DNA from: Williamwhitmania taraxaci
GTDB lineage: Bacteria > Bacteroidota > Bacteroidia > Bacteroidales > Williamwhitmaniaceae
NCBI RefSeq assembly: GCF_900096565.1
Contig: NZ_FMYP01000015.1
Coordinates: forward strand, 1 to 62,263
Direction of reading: 5' to 3'
Length of the DNA: 62,263 nucleotides
The notes under the pieces are model-generated. The model worked only from the letters and a program-made list of their open reading frames with translations. It did no database searches and was not told where the DNA came from. This document shows, one piece after another, positions 16,703 through 25,932 of this stretch. Each line of letters begins with the position of its first letter. The stretch's first letter is position 1. Position numbers and translations under genes: made by a program.

Positions 16703-16963
16703 TTACTCGGCAGCAGGAACAACCGAAACGTAAGACTTATCGTCTCTTTTTTTGCGGAAGCTTACAACGCCTTCAACAAGAGAATACAGAGTATGGTCTT
16801 TTCCTACACCAACATTTAGTCCAGGATTATGAACAGTACCACGCTGACGAACGATGATTCCGCCGGCCTTAACAACTTGTCCTCCAAAAAGCTTAACGCC
16901 AAGACGTTTGCTTTCGGATTCACGTCCGTTCCTAGAACTACCAGCTCCTTTTTTGTGTGCCAT
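16703..16963 (-). CDS. rpmA: 50S ribosomal protein L27
   Basis: The 86 residues start [16 protein letters not shown] and contain [21 protein letters not shown], standard for L27. The N-terminal tail reaches the peptidyl-transferase centre. There is no Firmicutes-type N-terminal extension before the AHKK motif. It lies 19 bp after rplU, the normal L21-L27 pair. Confidence 0.97.
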   Translation of the reverse strand: MAHKKGAGSSRNGRESESKRLGVKLFGGQVVKAGGIIVRQRGTVHNPGLNVGVGKDHTLYSLVEGVVSFRKKRDDKSYVSVVPAAE

Positions 16964-16982
16964 TTCCGAAAGGTTTTATCAA

Positions 16983-17294
16983 TTATGCAACTATTTCTTG
17001 AATCTGAATACGAGTTAAGCTTGCGCGGAAGCCTCTTTTCATCTTGTATCCTTTTCTTCTCTTCTTTTTGAAGATAATTACCTTATCACCCTTTAGGTGG
17101 TTAAGGATAACGATGGATACTTTAGCATCCTTCACGGTGGGAGTACCTACAACCACTTGACCGTCATTGTCCAACATGAACACTTGATCGAAATTAAGTT
17201 GGTCTCCTTCTTCACCCACCAAACGGTTCACGTAAATCTTCTGATCTTTCTGAACCTTAAACTGCTGTCCTGCTATATCAACAATCGCGTACAT
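16983..17294 (-). CDS. rplU: 50S ribosomal protein L21
   Basis: The 103 residues start MYAIVDIAGQQFKVQ and end with KRGFRASLTRIQIQEI, including the KKKRRKGYK RNA-binding stretch. It binds 23S rRNA. It is preceded by a consensus Bacteroidota promoter at 17327-17357 and is the first gene of rplU-rpmA. Confidence 0.97.
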   Translation of the reverse strand: MYAIVDIAGQQFKVQKDQKIYVNRLVGEEGDQLNFDQVFMLDNDGQVVVGTPTVKDAKVSIVILNHLKGDKVIIFKKKRRKGYKMKRGFRASLTRIQIQEIVA

Positions 17295-18349
17295 CGGTAA
17301 TAAATTTTTTCATTACAATTGGAGTGCAAAAGTATAAAACTTTGAATGACATACAAAGCTTTGTAGCTTTATTTTTCATTTCACCCTTGAGGGGGCAAAT
17401 TTACTAGCTTTTTTCTTTCCACAAAACCTTATGCTGAAAAAAGAGAAGTTAATGCATGATGTAAAAAACGCAATTACCGGAATACTTACACATCTGTTCT
17501 TCTTAACATTAAAAAAGCAAGAAGCGAACTCAGAACAACTAGCCTAAAATCACATTCACTAAAAATTACTAGCAAATTACTTCTCGAAACATATTTTTGT
17601 TGCCTTTTCCCCTTATGTAAGCCACCCAACCCTTCCAATAATCTTTGAAAGCACAACTTTCTTTTCTTAATTCAGAATCATATAAAGCACAACTAATCAA
17701 TTAATTTTAACAATTAGCAGAAACGCTATTCTCTTTTAAACTAAAAATAATCTGCCACAGAAATCCAGAGGACTACTCGAATTATTACGCGAAAAAAAAT
17801 TAGAATCAAGGTCAAGGGCGAATCTACCAATCCGCCTAAATACTAAACGGCAAACGGTTTCTTAATATTTGGGATCACTACCACATTTTTTTGCTTTGCA
17901 AATAATTCTAGACACTTGTATACTTGGGAGTTATCATTAGCAGTAAAAAAACCACATAAACGATTAATAAAATTATGACCAGAAGAGAATAATAGCTTCA
18001 AAAAAGCCGTAACATTGTGTGTAAAATCAATCGCTGGGAGCCAATCTTGTCCTTCGCTAAACAGGAAACGCTCCACAACTATGGAAGCAGAAGACGCACT
18101 AGTATTTAGGGTTGATGATACGACAACCGAGAAAGAGGAACCTCCCTCGTCCATAAAAAACGTAGCAAATCCACGGTTAGCCATAAACAATGGCTATGCC
18201 CTGCCTCTAGAAGGCAAACTTCTCTCAACCGAGAGGACAAAAAACCAACGTTGCATTGGCAAACACCAACGCGAACGCTGGCAAAAACCTCAACTTAACC
18301 CTACTCATCGCAATGCTACCAGCAGAATGTTGGTTAAAAGCATGCAGCC
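17295..18349. other. 1-kb AT-rich intergenic region
   Basis: Beyond the rplU promoter I see no convincing gene. A leftward 115-codon frame at 17843-18190 (ends FAKQKNVVVIPNIKKPFAV) overlaps an opposite frame at 18015-18362. The leftward one looks slightly more protein-like and might be a decayed gene fragment. The first half (17340-17830) is very AT-rich with many poly-A and poly-T runs. No tRNA or clear stem-loop was found. Confidence 0.4.
17327..17357 (-). promoter_or_regulatory. Consensus promoter of rplU-rpmA
   Basis: On the minus strand, TTTG (17354-17357) is followed after exactly 19 bp by TACTTTTG (17327-17334). This matches the Bacteroidota primary-sigma consensus at both boxes and is the best promoter in the window. 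Confidence 0.8.
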
Positions 18350-20119
18350 ATGTTCCGGATAAGAACGGTAACAAGCGACATTTATCCAAGGGATAAAGCC
18401 GCGATAGAGCAGGTAAAGGAGATACTCCAATCGCACTTCGCAACGGTGAACAAAGAGGAATTCGACCTTATCCCCGAGCAGTTGCGAAACCCACTGAAGT
18501 ATCGATTCACAACCAAGTTGTTTGTAGCCGAAGACCACAAAGGCTTGGTGAAGGGTTGTGCCTACCTTTACTACGCTTCCGATTTAGAATTTTGCTTTCT
18601 CGACTATATTGCCACCCGCAGGGAGGTAATTTCGGGAGGTGTTGGTGGTGCCCTTTACGAAAGAGTAAGGGAGGAAGCAAAAAAACTAAAATCGCTTGGA
18701 CTATTCTTTGAATGCCTCCCCGATGAGCCGTCGTTGTGTACAGAAGCATCGCTTATTCCCGAAAACAAGAAACGGCTCCGATTCTACGAAAACTACGGAG
18801 CGAGACCCATAATCAATACCCTATATGAAACGCCCGTATCCCCGAATGATACGTGTCCGCCTCACTTGGTATACGACAACATTGGCCGAGAGGAACACCT
18901 GCTAGGTTCGCAGTTAAGAATGATTGTTAGGGCAATTTTGGAGCGTAAATATGCGGAACTGTGCCCAAAGGAGTATGTAGATACCGTTATAAACTCCATC
19001 GAACCAGGTGTGGTGATGCGTCGAGACTTCCGTTACATTAAAAAAGAGAGTGTAGCGACAAGCAACGAGTTGATTATTCCAAGGCAAAAAATAATACTGG
19101 TAATAAACGATAAGCATCAAATTCACCATGTACGGGAGCGCGGATATGTTGAGTCGCCGGTTCGTATTGGAAGAATACACAAAGAGTTACTAAAGACAGA
19201 ACTGTTTCGTGAAATTCCTCCGGAATCCTATTCAGAGGACCACATAAAGCTTGTCCACAAGGCAAGTCTATTCAATTATCTTAAAAAAGTATGCAAGGAG
19301 ATAGCACCTAAGGAGTCACTTTACCCCTATGTATTCCCTATCAGGAATGCGGAAAAGCCCCCGAAAAACAGGATGATGGCAGCAGGCTACTACTGCATCG
19401 ACACCTTTACACCCATAACTCGCGACGCTTTTTTTGCAGCTCGTCGGGCAGTGGATTGCACCCTCACGGCAGCAGACAAGATTTTAGAAAACCACCCCAT
19501 TGCCTATGCACTTATCCGGCCACCGGGCCACCATGCCGAGAGTGCGGTATTTGGCGGGTTTTGCTATTTCAACAACTGCGCCATTGCAGCCCAAATGCTA
19601 TCGGAATATGGCCGTGTTGCCATTCTCGATATCGATTACCACCACGGAAATGGACAACAACAAATTTTTTATTCCAGAAAAGAAGTCCTCACCATCTCCA
19701 TTCATGGCCATCCGTCGTTTGCTTACCCCTACTTTTCGGGTTACGATGATGAAAAAGGCGATGGCGATGGGTTGGGATACAATATTAACTATCCGTTATC
19801 GGAGAATATTGATGGAATCCTTTACCGAAAAACATTGGAAAAAGCACTCAAAAAAATCAATGCCTTCGCCCCAGACTACTTAATTGTAGCCCTTGGCCTT
19901 GACGTTGCAAAGGGCGACCCTACCGGAACGTGGTCCCTTACTGCTCAGGATTTTTACGAGAACGGAGCTTTGATTGGAAAACTTAAACTCCGCACTCTAG
20001 TAGTGCAGGAAGGTGGCTATAAAACTGAAAACATCGGAATTAACGCGAAAAACTTCTTCCGAGGAATGGTTGACGGCAATCCCGATTCGGGAAAACCAAA
20101 CACCACAAAAAAGAAATAA
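18350..20119 (+). CDS. GNAT-histone deacetylase family fusion protein
   Basis: The 589 residues carry two enzymes. Residues 1-175 are a GNAT acyltransferase-like domain (FVAEDHKGLVKGCAYLYY, GGVGGALYERVREEAK, RLRFYENYGARP). Residues 245-575 are an HDAC/acetylpolyamine-amidohydrolase domain. Its active site looks complete: H394 and H395 in PPGHHAE, zinc ligands D429 and H431 in DIDYHHGNG, D518 in LGLDVAKGDPTG, and Tyr557 in QEGGY. It should therefore remove an acyl group from an amine. Having an acyltransferase and a deacylase in one chain implies acylated intermediates. Two ATP-grasp ligases and a GNAT follow on the same strand, so it is the first gene of a small biosynthetic operon. The ATG at 18350 (MFRIRTV) fits family members I know. 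Substrate is unknown. Confidence 0.88.
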   Translation: MFRIRTVTSDIYPRDKAAIEQVKEILQSHFATVNKEEFDLIPEQLRNPLKYRFTTKLFVAEDHKGLVKGCAYLYYASDLEFCFLDYIATRREVISGGVGGALYERVREEAKKLKSLGLFFECLPDEPSLCTEASLIPENKKRLRFYENYGARPIINTLYETPVSPNDTCPPHLVYDNIGREEHLLGSQLRMIVRAILERKYAELCPKEYVDTVINSIEPGVVMRRDFRYIKKESVATSNELIIPRQKIILVINDKHQIHHVRERGYVESPVRIGRIHKELLKTELFREIPPESYSEDHIKLVHKASLFNYLKKVCKEIAPKESLYPYVFPIRNAEKPPKNRMMAAGYYCIDTFTPITRDAFFAARRAVDCTLTAADKILENHPIAYALIRPPGHHAESAVFGGFCYFNNCAIAAQMLSEYGRVAILDIDYHHGNGQQQIFYSRKEVLTISIHGHPSFAYPYFSGYDDEKGDGDGLGYNINYPLSENIDGILYRKTLEKALKKINAFAPDYLIVALGLDVAKGDPTGTWSLTAQDFYENGALIGKLKLRTLVVQEGGYKTENIGINAKNFFRGMVDGNPDSGKPNTTKKK

Positions 20120-20211
20120 AACAACCCCGATTAAAACATGAACAGGCTCCAAAACAAAGGCAATTCAACTATACTAAGTGGAGTAAGTAAATATTAAAAA
20201 ACGAGAATCAG

Positions 20212-21222
20212 ATGAAAGCAGGAATAACATACGACAGCAAAAGCACTTACCTCCAGAATGGCTTCACCAAGGAGGAAGTGGCCGAGTTTGACTCGGACGA
20301 GACCATTGAAGGTATTGAAAATGCCCTTCAAACGTTAGGGTTCACCACCGAACGGATTGGCAACATAGGTGAATTAACAAAAGCACTTACTGCAGGTAAT
20401 CGCTGGGACATTGTTTTCAACATTGCCGAGGGCGTTTATGGTATCGGCCGCGAAGCACAAGTTCCGGCACTTCTGGATGCCTATAAAATCCCCTACGTTT
20501 TCTCCGACCCCTTAGTGTTATGCCTAACCCTGCATAAGGGAATAACGAAGCATGTGGTCCGTGATTGCGGCATTCCAACGGCTCCGTTCAAGGTGGTGGA
20601 AACCATGACTGACCTTAAAAAAGTAAACCTAAACTATCCCCTATTTATAAAACCAGTGGCCGAAGGTACTGGGAAAGGTATCTCAGGAAAATCGTTGATC
20701 AAGACACAAAAAGAGTTAGCCCAATGGACTGAAGTGTTGCTAGAGCAATTCAAGCAACCCGTATTGGTTGAGGAGTATCTACCCGGAAGGGAATTTACTG
20801 TTGGAATTATTGGCACAGGGGAACAAGCCAGCGCCATTGGAATTATGGAGGTGCATATTGTCGATAAAAGCGAGGATGCCATCTACTCCCTGTTTAACAA
20901 GGAAAATTATGAAACCAGAGTAGAATACTCTCTCCCCGAGAAGGGCGTCAGTAAGTTATGCTACAAGGTGGCCCTAGATGCTTGGAGAGCACTTGGCTGT
21001 ATGGATGGCGGCAGAGTTGATTTAAGAATGGATAAAAATGGGGTTCCAAATTTCATTGAGGTCAATCCACTTGCTGGGCTTAATCCAATCCATTCGGACC
21101 TGCCAATCCTATCCTATAAGGCTGGAATAACCTACCTCGAACTTATTGAAAGAATAATGAAATCGGCCACCCAACGATTAAACTTACAAATGCCAAAACC
21201 ATGTCTTCAAGAAGTGCGGTAA
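20212..21222 (+). CDS. ATP-grasp ligase related to D-Ala-D-Ala ligase (first copy)
   Basis: The 336 residues follow the Ddl layout. An N-terminal domain has VFNIAEGVYGIGREAQVPALLD. The ATP-grasp part has YPLFIKPVAEGTGKGI, VLVEEYLPGREFTVGI, and the metal-binding end GGRVDLRMDKNG followed by NFIEVNPLAGLNP. These ligases activate a carboxylate as acyl-phosphate and join it to an amine. It is not the cell-wall Ddl by context: it is paired with a second copy and acyl-transfer and deacylation enzymes. Its last 22 bp overlap the next gene, indicating translational coupling. Confidence 0.88.
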   Translation: MKAGITYDSKSTYLQNGFTKEEVAEFDSDETIEGIENALQTLGFTTERIGNIGELTKALTAGNRWDIVFNIAEGVYGIGREAQVPALLDAYKIPYVFSDPLVLCLTLHKGITKHVVRDCGIPTAPFKVVETMTDLKKVNLNYPLFIKPVAEGTGKGISGKSLIKTQKELAQWTEVLLEQFKQPVLVEEYLPGREFTVGIIGTGEQASAIGIMEVHIVDKSEDAIYSLFNKENYETRVEYSLPEKGVSKLCYKVALDAWRALGCMDGGRVDLRMDKNGVPNFIEVNPLAGLNPIHSDLPILSYKAGITYLELIERIMKSATQRLNLQMPKPCLQEVR

Positions 21223-22169
21223 TCCTTTTCAACAAACTTTCAAAAGACGCAAAGGCCGACGAAGCAGATGTACTCGACCAAGTCAACTTAGTATCAGAGG
21301 CATTAACAAGGCTAGGCTACGCGACTGTGGCTATTCCCTTTTCCATTAAGTTGAAGAGAGCCGGAAAAGCGATTAAATCGGCCAACCCCGTTGTAGTTTT
21401 CAACCTCGTGGAGTCCATCAACAACCATGGGAGTTTACTATACTTCTCACCAGCCTACCTTGACACACTAGGCATACCGTATACGGGTTCCCATACCGAA
21501 TCGATGTTCGTTACGACCAACAAGGTGCTAGCGAAAAAGATCCTATCGGCAGCAGGACTCCCCACTGCCCCATGGTACGCCCCATCAGCCTTTAAAGCCG
21601 AGTCCAACAAACGCTATATCCTAAAACCAATATGGGAGGAGGGTTCGTTAGGTCTCGATGAGCATTCCGTTTTTGATGGCAATGACCTTGCAGCCATAGC
21701 GAAAATACAGGATTACAGTAACGAAACCCACTACATTGAAGAATATATCGATGGCAGAGAGTTCAATATTTCAATCCTAGCCAGCGAAAAAGGCCCCATA
21801 GTGATGCCGCCCGCCGAGATCCTATTTATTGACTACCCCGATAGCAAACCAAAAGTAGTTGGATATACTGCAAAGTGGCTTGAAGATTCCTTTGAATACA
21901 AGAATACACAGCGAACTTTTGATTTCCCTTCCAGCGATATCGCTCTGCTGACCGAGTTGATTGATATTTGTAAAAAAACATGGAAAGAACTAGACCTAAG
22001 GGGATACGCTAGGGTCGATTTCCGAGTCGACAAAAACAACCAACCCTTCATCCTCGAGGTTAATGCAAATCCTTGCATCTCCCCCGACAGCGGTTTTGTG
22101 GCAGCTTGCACTCACCTAGGAATAGACACAACAGAAATGATACGTAGAATAGTGGCTGATGCCATCTAA
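21201..22169 (+). CDS. ATP-grasp ligase related to D-Ala-D-Ala ligase (second copy)
   Basis: The 322 residues have the same fold as the first copy but are quite diverged. The N-terminal domain reads VVFNLVESINNHGSLLYFSPAYLDTLGIPYTGSH. The ATP-binding region has RYILKPIWEEGSLGLDEHSV and HYIEEYIDGREFNISIL, and the metal-binding end has GYARVDFRVDKNNQPFILEVNANPCIS. All expected ATP-grasp features are present. Two different ligases in tandem suggest two successive amide bonds, as in short-peptide or glutathione-like synthesis. It overlaps the upstream copy by 22 bp and precedes the GNAT gene by 36 bp. Confidence 0.88.
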   Translation: MSSRSAVILFNKLSKDAKADEADVLDQVNLVSEALTRLGYATVAIPFSIKLKRAGKAIKSANPVVVFNLVESINNHGSLLYFSPAYLDTLGIPYTGSHTESMFVTTNKVLAKKILSAAGLPTAPWYAPSAFKAESNKRYILKPIWEEGSLGLDEHSVFDGNDLAAIAKIQDYSNETHYIEEYIDGREFNISILASEKGPIVMPPAEILFIDYPDSKPKVVGYTAKWLEDSFEYKNTQRTFDFPSSDIALLTELIDICKKTWKELDLRGYARVDFRVDKNNQPFILEVNANPCISPDSGFVAACTHLGIDTTEMIRRIVADAI

Positions 22170-22205
22170 TATAAAAGACAGACTAAAAAAGACAAAACAG
22201 GAGAT

Positions 22206-22703
22206 ATGGCTGATAAGATATCCGTAAGAAAAACGGTAACCCAAACGGACATTAATGCCGTAATGGAGATCGTGAAATCAACAGGTTTCTTCTACGATCA
22301 TGAGATCCCAGTAGCTGGAGAATTGGTTGAGGAAGCCGTTGCCAAGGGGAAGGAGAGCGGATACGAATTTGCATTTGTCGATTTCGAAGGAAAACCGGTT
22401 GGCTATGCGTGCTATGGGCTTATCCCTTGCACCAAAACAAGTTACGACCTATACTGGATTGTTGTTCACAATAATCATAGAGGAAAAGGATATGGAAAAA
22501 TCCTACTTAATGAGGTGGTAAAGGATATAGACGCGTGGGGCGGAACGGCAATTTACATTGAAACTTCGGACAAAGAACTCTATGCCCCTACTCACCGATT
22601 TTATGAATCGGCCGGATGCAAACTCGAAGCTACCTTTGCCGACTTTTACGATGTGGGCGATCATAAAAGGGTTTATGTAAAAAGGATCAACAGGGAAAAA
22701 TAA
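22206..22703 (+). CDS. GNAT family N-acetyltransferase
   Basis: The 165 residues form a single GNAT domain. Motif A is visible as LYWIVVHNNHRGKGYGKILL, with the acetyl-CoA pyrophosphate-binding loop HRGKGYG. Motif B has THRFYESAGCKLEATFADFYDVGDHK. It should transfer an acyl group from CoA to an amine. It is the last gene of the cluster with the GNAT-HDAC fusion and two ATP-grasp ligases, so its acceptor is probably the product or an intermediate of those enzymes. Confidence 0.85.
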   Translation: MADKISVRKTVTQTDINAVMEIVKSTGFFYDHEIPVAGELVEEAVAKGKESGYEFAFVDFEGKPVGYACYGLIPCTKTSYDLYWIVVHNNHRGKGYGKILLNEVVKDIDAWGGTAIYIETSDKELYAPTHRFYESAGCKLEATFADFYDVGDHKRVYVKRINREK

Positions 22704-22765
22704 CCCCACATTTTTGCCTAACCCCACAATTTATTATATTCACAGCGCAATTAAATCAAGTTTTA

Positions 22766-23311
22766 ATGGGGTATCTTGACATAATCCTAGGTGCACTTCT
22801 TGTTTTTGGTGCCGTGCGTGGCTTTATGAAGGGGTTTGTTTCCCAAATATTTGGACTGGCAGCGCTATTTGTGGGAATTTTTGGAGCTATAAAATTCTCC
22901 GGATGGGCTTCCGTTAAGTTGGCTCACCTCTTTAACACCAATTCTGAGACGCTTCCCTTGATTTCTTTCCTGATGGTACTCTGCGTATTGGTAGTCGTAG
23001 TTTTACTTATTGGCAAGTTGGTCGATAGTATGATTGAAGCCACAAATCTTGGCATGCTCAACCGATTATGCGGATCACTTTTCTCTATGACTAAGACGGC
23101 TCTCATCCTCAGCGTGCTGCTCTGGACCATTTCCTTATTCAATTCAAAAACAGGTATATTACCAAAAAAGGCTATTGAAGAATCATACCTATATAATCCA
23201 GTTGAGAAATTTGCCCCGACAATTATTCCGCTTTTGCGAATAGAAGAGATTAGCACCCAAATTAAAAAAAACATCTCCAATGATTCACCGAGCGAAGGAA
23301 CTTCAGTGTAA
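22766..23311 (+). CDS. CvpA family membrane protein
   Basis: The 181 residues have four membrane segments. The start MGYLDIILGALLVFGAVRGFMKGFVSQIFGLAALF is the CvpA hallmark, and a polar cytosolic C-terminus follows. CvpA-type proteins are linked to colicin V production in E. coli and to envelope-stress survival; their activity is not known. It is 62 bp after the GNAT gene and may be on the same transcript, though a link to that cluster is not indicated. Confidence 0.85.
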   Translation: MGYLDIILGALLVFGAVRGFMKGFVSQIFGLAALFVGIFGAIKFSGWASVKLAHLFNTNSETLPLISFLMVLCVLVVVVLLIGKLVDSMIEATNLGMLNRLCGSLFSMTKTALILSVLLWTISLFNSKTGILPKKAIEESYLYNPVEKFAPTIIPLLRIEEISTQIKKNISNDSPSEGTSV

Positions 23312-23369
23312 CCTGAACGAAAAACCTCAACCAACGAAAAGCGAACCAACACCAACCGATTTCAGTTAG

Positions 23370-23558
23370 TCGCATCACGCCTTTCCGCGGGTACCATTCA
23401 TTGGGTTACTCCTCTGCACCTTCATTGCTCTACGCAAATTCTACATCGGCCGAAAGAGAACAACAATCTTCCGAATGCTTTTCGTAGGCATTGTCTATCC
23501 TATAGTGTTGGTTTTGGCAAGTATAATTATCCGACTTGTGACTTTTATAACTGCATAA
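23370..23558 (+). pseudogene. Open frame for a small membrane protein without a clear start
   Basis: Between cvpA and tyrS one frame stays open for 62 codons after a TAG at 23367-23369. It reads like a membrane protein: PFIGLLLCTFIALRKFYIG, then MLFVGIVYPIVLVLASIII. There is no ATG before the middle of the frame. It is either a decayed gene, a gene with a non-standard start, or chance. Confidence 0.3.
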
Positions 23559-23581
23559 AAAGGTTAAATACTCCTTTTTGC

Positions 23582-23589
23582 TATCTTTG
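23582..23589 (+). promoter_or_regulatory. -7 box of tyrS (TATCTTTG)
   Basis: This is a full TAnnTTTG match 17 bp before the tyrS ATG. It implies a very short leader. No good -33 box is visible. Confidence 0.4.
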
Positions 23590-23606
23590 AGCAAATTTCT
23601 GGAAAA

Positions 23607-24905
23607 ATGAATTTTGTTGAAGAGCTAAAATGGAGGGGCATGATCCATGATGTTATGCCCGGAACCGAGGAGTTGCTTAAGAAGGAGATGACCACGGCCT
23701 ACGTTGGAATTGACCCAACCGCAGATTCGCTACACATTGGTCATCTTGTTGGTGTTATGATGTTAAAACATCTTCAGGCAAGCGGACACCGGCCCGTAGT
23801 ACTGGTAGGCGGTGCCACCGGCATGATTGGTGATCCTTCGGGTAAATCGCAGGAGAGAAATCTCCTAGACGAACCCACTCTCCGCAGCAACCAAGAGGCT
23901 CTCAAAAAACAGCTTTCTCGCTTTCTCGACTTTGAATCGAACCAGCCCAACTCAGCCTTAATGGTGAACAACTACGACTGGATGAAGGAGTTCTCATTCC
24001 TCAATTTCATTCGAGATATAGGCAAGCACATCACGGTAAACTACATGATGTCGAAGGATTCGGTCAAAAAACGACTTGGGGAGGAATCCAAATCTGGCAT
24101 GTCGTTCACCGAATTCACCTACCAGCTTGTTCAGGGTTACGACTTTCTTCACTTATACCAAAACTTCAACTGCAAGCTGCAAATGGGTGGCTCCGATCAA
24201 TGGGGAAATATCACCACCGGCACCGAGTTAATTCGGCGTATTGCCTCCGGTGAGGCATACGCGCTTACCTGCCCGCTCATTACCAAGGCCGATGGTGGTA
24301 AGTTTGGCAAAACCGAAACCGGCAACATTTGGCTCGACTCCCGCTACACCTCCCCCTACCGTTTCTACCAATTCTGGCTAAACGTTTCGGATGATGATGC
24401 GGTAAAGTATATTAAGATATTCACCATGCTTCCAAAAGCAGAAGTAGAAGCCCTAATCACAGAACATACAGAAGCGCCGCACTTGCGGACACTCCAGAAA
24501 AAGTTGGCCGAAGAAGTAACCGTAATGGTCCACTCCCGCGCCGATTACGATAGCGCAGTAGAGGCTTCAGATATCCTATTTGGAAAATCAACATCGGAGA
24601 CCCTTCGCAAAATTGACGAAGACACCTTCCTTGCAATATTTGAGGGAGTCCCAACGTTTGAGATCCAAGCAACAGAGATCGCTACGCCAATTAACGTGGT
24701 GGACTTGCTTGGAGAAAAAACCAAGGTTTTTGCGTCGAAAGGTGAAATGCGCCGGTTAATCCAAGGCGGCGGCATTAGTATTAACAAGGAGAAACTGGAA
24801 TCGGCAGAAGCCACCATTAGTATTTCTGATTTCTTAAACGGGAAATACCTTTTGGTGCAAAAAGGGAAAAAGAGTTATTCAATTGTGAGAATTATTCAGC
24901 AATAG
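23607..24905 (+). CDS. tyrS: Tyrosyl-tRNA synthetase
   Basis: The 432 residues give a full TyrS. The class I HIGH site is in [12 protein letters not shown], and the KMSKS-equivalent is [11 protein letters not shown]. The tyrosine-binding region has [13 protein letters not shown] and [10 protein letters not shown]. The C-terminal S4-like RNA-binding domain begins near 365 ([20 protein letters not shown]). It attaches tyrosine to tRNA-Tyr. It is followed 4 bp later by the Wzz-like gene. Confidence 0.96.
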   Translation: MNFVEELKWRGMIHDVMPGTEELLKKEMTTAYVGIDPTADSLHIGHLVGVMMLKHLQASGHRPVVLVGGATGMIGDPSGKSQERNLLDEPTLRSNQEALKKQLSRFLDFESNQPNSALMVNNYDWMKEFSFLNFIRDIGKHITVNYMMSKDSVKKRLGEESKSGMSFTEFTYQLVQGYDFLHLYQNFNCKLQMGGSDQWGNITTGTELIRRIASGEAYALTCPLITKADGGKFGKTETGNIWLDSRYTSPYRFYQFWLNVSDDDAVKYIKIFTMLPKAEVEALITEHTEAPHLRTLQKKLAEEVTVMVHSRADYDSAVEASDILFGKSTSETLRKIDEDTFLAIFEGVPTFEIQATEIATPINVVDLLGEKTKVFASKGEMRRLIQGGGISINKEKLESAEATISISDFLNGKYLLVQKGKKSYSIVRIIQQ

Positions 24906-24909
24906 TGTC

Positions 24910-25932
24910 ATGACAAAACAAGAACCGCTAAACTTCAGCATTATCATACTTACCGCATGGCATTACCGTATCGCGATTACACTGATACCGCTAATTGCTG
25001 CAGTTGTAACCTTTGGCATCACCTTTCTTATCAAGCCAAAATTTAAAGCTACAGCAATTATATACTCCACTGCGCCTACAAATTCTGGAAAAGAAATGAT
25101 TGGTCTTACCGGATACTACCGAGGCGTTTCTGAATTTGGAGGTGAGGACGAGGCAGAGCAACTTATGGAGGTTGTGTCCAGCCAAGGTATCCGACGACGT
25201 GTTGCCAACCGAATAAATCTGTGGCAGCACTACGGTATTGACACCACAAACAATGCAAGAAAGAACTACTCCTTTGATAATATCTGGGATAACAACGTCA
25301 GTCTAAACTTAACAAGGTTTAATGCACTGCATATTGAGGCTTACGACACCGACCCTGCAACTGCCGCCTTAGTGGCAAACACCATTGCAGAAGAAGTAGA
25401 CTCAGCATTTCGTGCAACAAGGCGAGAGCGATCCATGGGAGCCTATAATTTCCTTCTCGCACGAAAAAAAATACTTCTGGGCGAATACAAACAACTAGAG
25501 GATTCCTTAACCCGCTACCGCAAATTGGGCTTAGTAGATATCGCCGGACAAACAAAAGAAATATATCGGATTAAACTACAAGAGATAGCGGCGAACAATA
25601 AGGAACGGACAAATCGAATTGAGAAGGAATTCTCCAATCTGAAAAATTTCTCTGCTCATACCGCAAGCCTAGAAGCGAAACTGTTCAATAAAGGTACCGA
25701 AATAGCCAAAATAGAAGAGAGTGAAACAGGAATACTTGCTGAGGCAAACCAAGTTATTTCCAGTATTTTCAATGTAGATAGAGCAGAAAAACCAGAAGTT
25801 AAAGCTTATCCAAAAAGGGCAATAACCACTATAACCGCAGGAATCGGGGCATTTATTCTCGCACTATTTATCGTATTTGCTAAGGAATATTTAAAGAATG
25901 AAGTTTGGATCGAGACCTCCGTTGAAGAGTAA
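24910..25932 (+). CDS. Wzz-type chain-length-determinant-like inner-membrane protein
   Basis: The 340 residues have the polysaccharide co-polymerase layout: a membrane helix at about 22-42, a periplasmic region with a long coiled coil (about 165-265), and a second membrane helix near 305-325. It begins FSIIILTAWHYRIAITLIPLI and lacks the cytoplasmic tyrosine-kinase domain. Such proteins set the length of O-antigen or exopolysaccharide chains. Its 3' end overlaps the O-antigen ligase/polymerase gene by 35 bp, so the two are coupled. No glycosyltransferases are nearby, so the rest of the system must lie elsewhere. Confidence 0.72.
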   Translation: MTKQEPLNFSIIILTAWHYRIAITLIPLIAAVVTFGITFLIKPKFKATAIIYSTAPTNSGKEMIGLTGYYRGVSEFGGEDEAEQLMEVVSSQGIRRRVANRINLWQHYGIDTTNNARKNYSFDNIWDNNVSLNLTRFNALHIEAYDTDPATAALVANTIAEEVDSAFRATRRERSMGAYNFLLARKKILLGEYKQLEDSLTRYRKLGLVDIAGQTKEIYRIKLQEIAANNKERTNRIEKEFSNLKNFSAHTASLEAKLFNKGTEIAKIEESETGILAEANQVISSIFNVDRAEKPEVKAYPKRAITTITAGIGAFILALFIVFAKEYLKNEVWIETSVEE

